This document shows positions 1 to 5,929 of a stretch of 11,577 nt of DNA, one piece after another. The position numbers and the translations under genes were made by a program. This DNA comes from an uncultured Olsenella sp. (GTDB taxonomy: Bacteria; Actinomycetota; Coriobacteriia; Coriobacteriales; Atopobiaceae). The notes beneath the pieces are model-generated. The model was not told the DNA's origin. It made no database searches and worked only from the letters and a program-made list of their open reading frames with translations. How positions within the stretch are numbered: the stretch's first letter is position 1; every line of letters starts with the position of its first letter. Location: contig URLM01000054.1 of assembly GCA_900548775.1 (NCBI GenBank), forward strand, positions 1 to 11,577, written 5' to 3'.

Positions 1-516
1 GTCGAGGGCGGCGAGCTCACGCTTCCCGCCGACTACGTGATCTTTGCCGTTGGCCAGAAGCCCGAGGACACGTGCGACATGGGGCTCGAGCTCACGCACG
101 GCCCGTACGTGGTTGCGGACGGCGAGCACCGCACGAGCGAGGAGGGCATCTTCGCCGCCGGCGACGCCGTGACGGGCACCAAGTCCGTGATCGGCGCCAT
201 CGAGGGCGGCCGCGAGGCGGCCCAGGCGATTGACCGCTACCTGGGCGGCGACGGCGACATCTCCGAGGTCCTTCTCGACCCCGAGACTCCCGAGCAGCGC
301 ATTGGCCACGCGGGCGAGCACTTCTACGACGCCCCGCTCGAGCCCAAGATTGCGCCCGCCGCAGAGCGCCGCGACAACTTCAAGCAGTACGAGTGCCCGT
401 TCGCGGAGTCCGAGGCGGAGCGCGAGGCAAGCCGTTGCCTCCAGTGCGACCTTCGCCTAACCCTCGAGCGCCCGAAGCTGTGGAACGAGTACACGCAAAG
501 GAGCGCAACACGATGA
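1..516 (+). CDS. GltD-like FAD/NAD(P)H oxidoreductase, C-terminal part (5' truncated by window)
   Basis: Reading frame 1 is open from the first base to the TGA at 514-516, giving 171 visible residues; the start lies outside the window. The sequence shows the end of the Rossmann domains of the glutamate-synthase beta-subunit/NfnB family. A VIFAVGQKP strand is followed by GIFAAGDAVTGTKSV, the conserved FAD-contacting segment, then IEGGREAA. The tail carries EASRCLQCDLRL, a short Cys pair typical of stand-alone GltD-like proteins in anaerobes. Such proteins pass electrons between NAD(P)H, FAD and iron-sulfur partners in the cytoplasm. The stop codon overlaps the next start in ATGA, so the two genes are translationally coupled and the products probably form a complex. 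The electron acceptor is not visible. Family assignment is strong; the specific role is inferred. Confidence 0.85.
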   Translation, partial: VEGGELTLPADYVIFAVGQKPEDTCDMGLELTHGPYVVADGEHRTSEEGIFAAGDAVTGTKSVIGAIEGGREAAQAIDRYLGGDGDISEVLLDPETPEQRIGHAGEHFYDAPLEPKIAPAAERRDNFKQYECPFAESEAEREASRCLQCDLRLTLERPKLWNEYTQRSATR

Positions 517-1577
517 CTCTCGTCAACTTCATGCCGCTCGACCGCTCGCACCTCGTTGCGCTCGAGCTGCTCCGTTCTAACCTCGAGGAGGCTGCGCGGC
601 GCGTGGCGGCGGAGGACGTCCGCCTGCTCGTGCCCGCCTCCGCCACCGACGTTGCCGCAGCGCTTCCCGAGGGGAGCTTCGTCACGGCCGACGACTCCTT
701 CGGCTTTGTCTATGCCAACGACACGGCTGCCGCGCGCGTCCTTGTCGGCGAGAAGCCCCTGTCCTCTGCCGTGAGCGGGACCACCGAGGGCGCGGAGCCG
801 CTCGTGTCCGGCGAGAGCTGGCTTTGCGGAGACGAGCGCAAGGTGGTCTACGTGGGCGATGCCCGCGTGGAGGGCGCCGCGCAGACCACGGTGGGGGAGC
901 TTCTCGGCGCCGCTGGCGTCTCCGCCGACGACGTCAAGGCTGTCTACCTGGGCTATCCCATGAGCACCTTTGTGGTGCCCGCGCACTTTGGGGATGCCGT
1001 CACCCTCTCCTGCGACGACGTGCGCGTCATTGGCTCGGGCGACTGCGCCGTTGACGCCGTGCGCGATATCCTCGACGGATTCCACCGCGAGTGCTGCGGT
1101 CGGTGCGTCTTCGGCAACGAGGGCGGCCACCAGCTCTGCGCGATTCTCGCCGACGCGTGCGCCGGCAAGGGTCAGAGCGCGGACCTCGACCTCATTCGCG
1201 ACCTTACGCCCACGATGGCCGAGCAGGCGCTCTGCGAGGTCGGCCAGCGTATGGCCAGCGTTGCTGCCCAGGCACTCGACCTCTTTGGCGACGAGTTCGA
1301 GGCGCACGTATCGCGTCACCAGTGCCCGGCGGGGACCTGCCGAGCGCTGGTCACCTACCACATCCTGGTCTCTCGCTGCACCGGCTGCGGCGAGTGCCTT
1401 GATGCCTGCGAGGAGGACGCCATCGAGGGCAAGGCGGGGTTTGTCCACGTGATCGATCAGCGTGCCTGCGTGCACTGCGGCAAGTGCCTGGATGCGTGCC
1501 CCAAGGGCGCCGTGGTGACGGCCGGGCTCAAGAAGCCGAAGACGCCGCCGCACCCCATCCCCTGTCGCGTGCACTAG
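513..1577 (+). CDS. NuoF/HndC-like iron-sulfur protein with C-terminal 2x[4Fe-4S] ferredoxin domain
   Basis: 354 residues. The start at 513 is chosen because AAAGGAG lies at 497-503 and the ATG overlaps the previous stop; the open frame further upstream is only a shadow. Residues about 120-155 resemble the SLBB region of NuoF. Residues 193-265 match the NuoF C-terminal 4Fe-4S domain (ECCGRC, then ALCEVGQ). Cys271 and Cys276 form the CPAGTC linker seen in HndC-type hydrogenase subunits. Two CxxCxxCxxxC motifs follow (Cys289/292/295/299 and Cys319/322/325/329). The first 115 residues show no glycine-rich NADH/FMN loop, and the usual third cluster cysteine is Gly201. Full HndC-like proteins are about 600 residues, so this is a reduced form. 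Probable role: electron relay from the GltD-like partner to ferredoxin-type clusters. NAD binding is probably supplied by that partner. Confidence 0.8.
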   Translation: MTLVNFMPLDRSHLVALELLRSNLEEAARRVAAEDVRLLVPASATDVAAALPEGSFVTADDSFGFVYANDTAAARVLVGEKPLSSAVSGTTEGAEPLVSGESWLCGDERKVVYVGDARVEGAAQTTVGELLGAAGVSADDVKAVYLGYPMSTFVVPAHFGDAVTLSCDDVRVIGSGDCAVDAVRDILDGFHRECCGRCVFGNEGGHQLCAILADACAGKGQSADLDLIRDLTPTMAEQALCEVGQRMASVAAQALDLFGDEFEAHVSRHQCPAGTCRALVTYHILVSRCTGCGECLDACEEDAIEGKAGFVHVIDQRACVHCGKCLDACPKGAVVTAGLKKPKTPPHPIPCRVH

Positions 1578-1612
1578 TACTTGCCGGTTTGAGCTTGCGT
1601 TTGACCTTCGGG

Positions 1613-1642
1613 GCCCGCCGCCGCGTGCGACGGGCTCTTCTT
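1613..1642 (+). terminator. Candidate intrinsic terminator after the NuoF-like gene
   Basis: GCCCGCCG (1613-1620) pairs with CGACGGGC (1628-1635) with one mismatch, around a 7-base loop, and is followed by TCTTCTT. The stem is GC-rich but the T tract is interrupted, so termination may be partial. It lies 36 bases after the stop codon, a sensible place for the end of the left-hand transcript. Confidence 0.4.
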
Positions 1643-1782
1643 GCGCCTGGGCGTCGCGGTGCTTTGCGGCTCCGAGGTGTTCCCTGCGTTGCGACAGCCC
1701 CAGCCCCTCTCTCGAAGAACATCGCTTATCCTCCAAACTGAGTCTGCGCAACTGGGCAAACGCGACTAGCAAACTGGCCCCC

Positions 1783-1850
1783 GATACACATTCGGCGTTC
1801 GATTGTGTATCGACCTGCGCGGGTCACACATTCGGGTGCGAATGTGTATC
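1783..1850. promoter_or_regulatory. Two tandem dyads, operator-like (GATACACATTCG half-sites)
   Basis: Dyad 1: GATACACATTCG (1783-1794) faces CGATTGTGTATC (1800-1811), one mismatch, 5-base centre. Dyad 2: CACACATTCG (1825-1834) faces CGAATGTGTATC (1839-1850), with nine perfect core pairs and a 4-base centre. The two centres are about 40 bp apart, near four helical turns. A smaller GACC/GGTC dyad (1812-1825) sits between them. Four copies of one half-site in paired inverted order are what a dimeric regulator binding twice would need. They could instead be RNA hairpins or part of a dispersed repeat. No regulator gene lies next to them. Confidence 0.5.
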
Positions 1851-1913
1851 GGAAGGGACCTCACGCGGGGGAGAGATCCCAGATTCCGGGAGCGCTTGCG
1901 GCATCCCGTGCAC

Positions 1914-2055
1914 AAAAATCGCGGTTGCCGGTCGTTTTTCAGGGTTCCGCTTAGTATCACCCCGCTGGTGCCATTTCTCTACCTGCGACTCCGCAAAAAG
2001 TTAGTGTCTTCGTACTCGTCATTTCGCCCAAAATGGACCGGCAACCGCAATTTTT
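1914..2055. repeat. 142-bp segment bounded by 20-bp imperfect inverted repeats (MITE-like candidate)
   Basis: AAAAATCGCGGTTGCCGGTC at 1914-1933 recurs inverted at 2036-2055 with a single mismatch, around a 102-bp centre. Some weaker inward similarity continues for several bases. There is no transposase frame inside and I see no clear target-site duplication. The layout fits a small non-autonomous mobile element or a dispersed intergenic repeat; a long-range RNA pairing is the alternative. Confidence 0.45.
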
Positions 2056-2134
2056 GGGCAGAGCATGCCCCCCAAGAGGGGCCTCGCACGCCCAGACAGG
2101 CGCCAGAGCACGTCCCTCATGGCGACTCCTGCCA

Positions 2135-2200
2135 AGCCACGGCAACTCCGACAGCCAGCCACACCCGCTCCGGTCTAGCCACGGTAACTCCGACAGCCAG
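2135..2200. repeat. 24-bp direct repeat, two copies, 42-bp period
   Basis: The segments 2135-2158 and 2177-2200 begin AGCCACGG and end CCGACAGCCAG, and differ at one base (C to T at the ninth position). The period of 42 is a multiple of three, so the repeat reads as a repeated peptide on either strand. No supporting start site or codon bias was found, so I treat it as noncoding. Confidence 0.6.
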
Positions 2201-2334
2201 TCCGACCACTTCGACCCAACTCCGGCCGCCCCTTCCCCCAAATGCTAACGGCCGCGAGCCACCATGTTTCAAGAGTGCGAAACCCCCGTTACCATGCTCG
2301 TTTGGTTCCGATTCTTACAAGACCCAGCGAATCT

Positions 2335-2418
2335 CCCCACGTAAAACGGTATGCGTGGGGCAGAGAAGGCCCCGGAATGTGGGGCAGGGGAGCCCCGGAG
2401 AGCGCGGGCGAGACCCGC
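2335..2418 (+). promoter_or_regulatory. Structured leader with mutually exclusive hairpins before the redox operon
   Basis: Five complementary blocks lie in a row: CCCCACG (2335-2341), CGTGGGGC (2354-2361), GCCCC (2369-2373), GGGGC (2381-2385) and GCCCC (2392-2396). Each can pair with either neighbour, so pairings 1:2, 2:3, 3:4 and 4:5 compete. A further GCGGG/CCCGC hairpin (2404-2418) ends 23 bases before the start codon. The layout resembles an attenuator or riboswitch leader. I do not recognise it as a known riboswitch class, and there is no T tract to mark a terminator, so translational control would be more likely. GC-rich DNA forms hairpins easily, so this is tentative. Confidence 0.4.
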
Positions 2419-2441
2419 AGAGAGTTTGGGGAAGTGATCGC

Positions 2442-2801
2442 ATGGGAACGCGCTTCGACGAGCATCCGATCCTCGGGACAACCGAGAGGGGGCGCCTGGT
2501 CAGCTTCACCTACGACGGAAAGACGCTCCAGGGTTACGAGGGCGAGCCAGTCGCCGTTGCCCTGAGCGCTGCCGGCGTCAAGGTGCACCGCTACACCGCC
2601 AAGCGCCATGAGCCGCGCGGCATCTTCTGCGCCATCGGCCGCTGCACCGACTGCGTGATGGTGGTCGACGGCGTGCCCAACGTGCGCACCTGCATGACGC
2701 CCCTCGCCGAGGGCATGTGCGTCCAGACCCAGTATGGTGCCACCGCAACGCCCTTCGACGACGTCGCGACCGCCGCAGACGAGAAGGGAGGCGCGCGATG
2801 A
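2442..2801 (+). CDS. Small [2Fe-2S] subunit, HcnA / gamma-type (Fer2_4 family)
   Basis: 119 residues. The ATG at 2442 is supported by GGGGAAG at 2428-2434 and by homology beginning near the N-terminus; the open frame continues upstream without coding character. Cys63, Cys68, Cys71 and Cys84 form the C-x4-C-x2-C-x12-C pattern of plant-type [2Fe-2S] ferredoxin domains. The surrounding RGIFCAIGRCTDC and PNVRTCMTPL are characteristic of HcnA, the N-terminal part of sarcosine oxidase alpha, and the gamma subunits of proline or D-hydroxyproline dehydrogenases. It should carry electrons between the flavin subunits of the complex. The TGA overlaps the next ATG (ATGA at 2798-2801), implying coupled synthesis with the HcnB-like subunit. 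No signal peptide is seen; it is expected in the cytoplasm. Confidence 0.9.
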   Translation: MGTRFDEHPILGTTERGRLVSFTYDGKTLQGYEGEPVAVALSAAGVKVHRYTAKRHEPRGIFCAIGRCTDCVMVVDGVPNVRTCMTPLAEGMCVQTQYGATATPFDDVATAADEKGGAR

Positions 2802-4429
2802 ACCGCACCGACCTCATCGTCGTTGGCGCAGGCCCGGCCGGCATGTCCGCCGCCATCGAGGCCGCCAAGCACGGCGCGCGCGTGACGGTCTTCGACGAGA
2901 ACTCCCGCCCCGGCGGCCAGCTCTTCAAGCAGATCCACAAGTTCTTTGGCTCCAAGGAGCACCACGCCAAGGTCCGTGGCTTCGTGATCGGCGAGGAGCT
3001 CATGGAGGAGGCCGCACGCCTGGGCGTCGACGTCCGCCTGGACTCCACGGTCATCGGCCTCTACCAGGACAAGGAGGTCGTCGTCCGCAAGGGCGACGAG
3101 GTCTCCCACCACAAGGCCGACGCCATCGTGATCGCAACCGGCGCCGCCGAGAACATGGTGACCTTCGAGGGCTGGACGCTCCCAGGGGTCATCGGTGCCG
3201 GCGCCGCCCAGACCATGATGAACCTCCACGGCGTTCGCCCCGGCGACCGGGTGCTCATGCTCGGCACCGGAAACGTTGGCCTGGTCGTGAGCTACCAGCT
3301 CGAGCAGGCCGGCTGCAAGGTCGTCGCCCTCGTGGACGCGGCCCCGCGCGTGGGCGGCTACGGTGTGCACGCGGCGAAGGTCGCCCGCACCGGCGTGCCC
3401 TTCTACCTCTTCCACACCATCAAGCGCGCCGAGGGCACAGACCACGTGACCGGCGTCACCATCGCCCAGGTGGACAGCCGCTTCCAGTTTGTACCCGGCA
3501 CCGAGAAGCACTTCGACGTCGACACCATCTGCGTTGCCGTTGGCCTGTCGCCCATGTCGCAGCTCTTCAAGATGGACGGCTGCAGGGTCGTGGACGACCG
3601 CAAGAGGGGCGGCCAGGTCCCCGTGGTGGACGACCTCGGCGAGACGAGCATCCCGGGCATCTTCGCCGCAGGCGACGTCTCGGGCATCGAGGAGGCGTCC
3701 TCGGCCATGATCGAGGGCCGCATCGCCGGACTTGCCGCCGCCGAGTACCTGGGCTTCATTGACAAGGACGAGATGGACGAGGCTGTGGCGGCCAACGACG
3801 CCGCCCTCGACGGCCTGCGCCAGGGCATGTTCGCCCCCAAGAACCGCAGAAAGGTCGTGACCACCACCGAGGAGGGCATCCCCGTCTCCCAGAGCCTGCT
3901 CGAGCGCGGCTTTGTGGCAGACGACGAGATTTCCCGCTTCCCCGGCGTCACCCGCCGCGTGGGAATCCACCCCGTTATCGAGTGCACGCAGAACATCCCC
4001 TGCAACCCCTGCCAGGACGCCTGCCCCAAGCACTGCATCAAGGTTGGCGACCACATCACGCAGCTCCCCGCCGTCGAGCCAGACTCCACCTGCATCGGCT
4101 GCGGCATGTGCGTGGCGTCCTGCCCCGGCCAGGCCATCTTCCTGGTGGACGAGAAGCCCGAGGAGGGCTTTGCCGACGTCACCCTCCCGTACGAGTTCCT
4201 GCCCGTGCCCGCCAAGGGAGAGCACGGCGTGGCGCTCGGTCGCGACGGCTCGCCCGTCTGCGAGGCCGAGGTCGTCTCCGTGCGCCAGACGCGCGCGTTC
4301 GACCACACCACGCTGCTCACCATGCGCGTCCCCGCCGAGATGGCCATGCGTGCGAGGTTCTTCTGCGCCGGTTCCGCAGGCGCCACGAATGAGACAAGCG
4401 CTGCCGCAGCCACCGCGGCGGCAGAGTAG
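2798..4429 (+). CDS. HcnB/OoxA-type FAD/NAD(P) oxidoreductase with C-terminal ferredoxin-like domain
   Basis: 543 residues. The start at 2798 follows GGGAGG and overlaps the previous stop. Residues 10-15 (GAGPAG) bind FAD, 110-116 (IVIATGA) and 288-293 (IFAAGD) complete the FAD fold, and 156-161 (GTGNVG) form the second Rossmann motif for NAD(P). From about residue 390 comes an iron-sulfur domain. Cys396/402/405/409/413 give an expanded C-x5-C-x2-C-x3-CP motif, and Cys432/435/438/442 give a normal CxxCxxCxxxCP. The last 20 residues are an Ala-rich tail. HcnB, OoxA and sarcosine oxidase alpha normally end in a BFD-like 2Fe-2S domain. Here that domain is absent and is encoded by the next gene instead. 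The protein probably transfers electrons from the amine-oxidising subunit to NAD(P) or ferredoxin. Substrate specificity is not visible. Confidence 0.9.
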   Translation: MNRTDLIVVGAGPAGMSAAIEAAKHGARVTVFDENSRPGGQLFKQIHKFFGSKEHHAKVRGFVIGEELMEEAARLGVDVRLDSTVIGLYQDKEVVVRKGDEVSHHKADAIVIATGAAENMVTFEGWTLPGVIGAGAAQTMMNLHGVRPGDRVLMLGTGNVGLVVSYQLEQAGCKVVALVDAAPRVGGYGVHAAKVARTGVPFYLFHTIKRAEGTDHVTGVTIAQVDSRFQFVPGTEKHFDVDTICVAVGLSPMSQLFKMDGCRVVDDRKRGGQVPVVDDLGETSIPGIFAAGDVSGIEEASSAMIEGRIAGLAAAEYLGFIDKDEMDEAVAANDAALDGLRQGMFAPKNRRKVVTTTEEGIPVSQSLLERGFVADDEISRFPGVTRRVGIHPVIECTQNIPCNPCQDACPKHCIKVGDHITQLPAVEPDSTCIGCGMCVASCPGQAIFLVDEKPEEGFADVTLPYEFLPVPAKGEHGVALGRDGSPVCEAEVVSVRQTRAFDHTTLLTMRVPAEMAMRARFFCAGSAGATNETSAAAATAAAE

Positions 4430-4440
4430 GGGGTGCCACG

Positions 4441-4773
4441 ATGAAGGAGATCTGCGACCGCACGCGCGACCTCGGGCCCTTCGAGCCCAAGCCGGGCGAT
4501 GATCAGATTGTGTGCCGCTGCGAGGAGGTCACGCAGGGCGAGATTCGCCGTGCGGTGCACGACGGCCTCTTCACCATCGCCGAGATTCGCCGCTACCTGC
4601 GCTGCGGCATGGGCCTCTGCCAGGGGCAGACCTGCGCGCGCCTGGTCAAGGGCATCGTCGCCCGCGAGCTGGGCGTCTCGCCCGACGAGCTGGAGCCCGC
4701 AAGCTCCCGCGCACCCATGCGTCCCATCGAGATGAGCGTGTTCGCGAAGGAGGCTGAGCGAGATGAGCGATAA
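4441..4773 (+). CDS. BFD-like [2Fe-2S] protein (bacterioferritin-associated ferredoxin domain)
   Basis: 110 residues. The ATG at 4441 follows a GGGGG purine tract, 11 bases after the previous stop. The core, residues 22-78, has Cys25-x-Cys27 (CRCEEVTQGEI) and Cys60-x4-Cys65 (CQGQTC), the four ligands of the BFD family; Cys55 is extra. The motif LRCGMGLCQGQTC matches the TRAGMGxCQGRxC segment found at the end of HcnB, OoxA and the alpha subunits of related dehydrogenases. It is therefore best read as the detached C-terminal domain of the preceding subunit rather than a bacterioferritin partner. It overlaps the following DAO gene by 11 bases, supporting a shared complex. The C-terminal 30 residues are charged and probably flexible. 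Confidence 0.88.
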   Translation: MKEICDRTRDLGPFEPKPGDDQIVCRCEEVTQGEIRRAVHDGLFTIAEIRRYLRCGMGLCQGQTCARLVKGIVARELGVSPDELEPASSRAPMRPIEMSVFAKEAERDER

Positions 4774-5893
4774 GACCTCTGACGTCATCGTCGTGGGCGC
4801 CGGCATCATTGGGTGTGCCACGGCATACTACCTTGCCAAGAAGGGCGTCTCGGTCACCGTCCTCGAGGCGGACGAGGTCATCGGCAACGGCGGCTCCACC
4901 AGGAACGGCGGCGGCGTCCGCCAGTCCGGCCGAGACCCGCGCGAGCTCCCGCTCGCGATGTACGCCGTCAAGAACCTCTGGCCCACGCTCTCCGAGGAGC
5001 TGGACGCCGACGTCGAGTACTGCCAGGGCGGCAACCTCCGCCTTGGCAAGACCGAGCGCCACCTCGAGATCCTGCGTGGCCTGCGCGACAAGGCCGTGGC
5101 CCTTGGCCTCGACATGCGCATGATCGACGGCGACGAGGTCCGTGCCATCAACCCGTACCTCTCCGAGGAGGTCATTGGCGCGTCCTGGTGCCCCACGGAC
5201 GGCCACGCCAACCCGCTCAAGGCGACCTACGCCTACTACACTGCGGCACGCCGCCTGGGCGCATGCTTCTACTCCGGATGCCCCGTGCTCGAGCTCCGCA
5301 AGGTCAAGGGCGAGCTTCGCCAGGTCGTGACGCCCGAGGGAACCTTCGAGGCGGGTGCCGTGGTGGTTGCTGCGGGCTACGCCTCCCGCAAGATCCTGAA
5401 TACCGTGGGCATCGACGTCCCCATGTCCGACGTGCTCATCGAGGCGCTGGTCACCGAGATGGAGCCGCCCATGTTCAAGCAGATGCTCGGCACCGCCGAC
5501 GCCGACTTCTACGGCCACCAGACGAGTCACGGCTCCTTCGTCTTTGGCGGCGACTCGGGCTTCGAGACGGTGAACGAGGACAACGGCCACGACCGCACCA
5601 CCTCCGTCACAGCGCCCGCCATCTGCCGTGGCATCCTGCGCTACATCCCCAAGCTCGCCAACGCTAAGATCGTGCGCACCTGGGCCGGCTTCGAGGACGT
5701 CTGCATCGACGCCGTGCCCGTGCTCGGCCCCGTGGACGAGGTCCCCGGCCTCGTGGTCGCCTGCGCCTTCACCGGCCACGGCTTTGGCATCTCGCCCATC
5801 GTGGGCACGCTCCTCGCCGAGTCCGCCCTCGGCGAGCCCACGACGCTCGACATCTCCGCATTCCGCTACGACCGCTTCGCCGCCCGCGCCTAG
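4763..5893 (+). CDS. DAO-family FAD-dependent oxidoreductase (HcnC/OoxB/LhpB-like amine or imino-acid dehydrogenase subunit)
   Basis: 376 residues. The start at 4763 is set by AAGGAGG at 4747-4753 inside the preceding gene. VGAGIIG (11-17) is the FAD-binding GxGxxG. STRNGGGVRQSGRD (45-58) is the flavin-proximal loop typical of HcnC, opine oxidase and D-hydroxyproline dehydrogenase beta subunits. VVVAAGYAS (200-208) and the C-terminal FTGHGFGISP (336-345) complete the DAO fold. The length matches this family (about 370-410). It should be the catalytic subunit, oxidising a C-N bond of an amino acid, imino acid or opine and reducing FAD. Electrons would then pass to the 2Fe-2S, BFD and HcnB-like partners encoded upstream. 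Known relatives act on glycine, nopaline/octopine, sarcosine, proline and D-hydroxyproline, and the sequence alone does not separate these. Confidence 0.88.
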   Translation: MSDKTSDVIVVGAGIIGCATAYYLAKKGVSVTVLEADEVIGNGGSTRNGGGVRQSGRDPRELPLAMYAVKNLWPTLSEELDADVEYCQGGNLRLGKTERHLEILRGLRDKAVALGLDMRMIDGDEVRAINPYLSEEVIGASWCPTDGHANPLKATYAYYTAARRLGACFYSGCPVLELRKVKGELRQVVTPEGTFEAGAVVVAAGYASRKILNTVGIDVPMSDVLIEALVTEMEPPMFKQMLGTADADFYGHQTSHGSFVFGGDSGFETVNEDNGHDRTTSVTAPAICRGILRYIPKLANAKIVRTWAGFEDVCIDAVPVLGPVDEVPGLVVACAFTGHGFGISPIVGTLLAESALGEPTTLDISAFRYDRFAARA

Positions 5894-5929
5894 GCGCGCC
5901 CACGCGCACCCTTCGAGAAAGGAACCGCA

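Larger units (their letters stand above)
1578..2441. other. 864-base intergenic stretch, noncoding, rich in repeats
   Basis: No convincing gene is present. Open frames here lack codon bias, recognisable motifs and ribosome sites, and the base composition is more mixed than in the flanking genes. The stretch holds a weak terminator candidate, two tandem dyads, a segment with 20-bp inverted ends, a 42-bp direct repeat and a hairpin series before the 2442 start; each is listed separately. I find no strong promoter for the downstream operon. The best I can offer is TTTCAA at 2267 and TACCAT at 2290 with 17-bp spacing, which is poor in the -35 box. Confidence 0.7.

Noticed and set aside
1957..2241. 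94-codon - strand frame with a repeated LSELPWL peptide
   Set aside because: The peptide repeat comes from the 42-bp direct repeat, and the frame also runs across the right arm of the inverted repeat. No ribosome site or known domain was seen. It remains a faint possibility as a degraded gene.
1803..2441. Upstream extension of the 2Fe-2S subunit frame to 332 codons
   Set aside because: The extension lacks coding character, crosses the dyads and inverted repeats, and family similarity begins at the 2442 ATG, which has its own ribosome site.
2442..5893. Naming the operon hcnABC (hydrogen cyanide synthase)
   Set aside because: The HcnB-like chain has a different C-terminus, a separate BFD gene exists, and the same subunit families serve several amine and imino-acid dehydrogenases.
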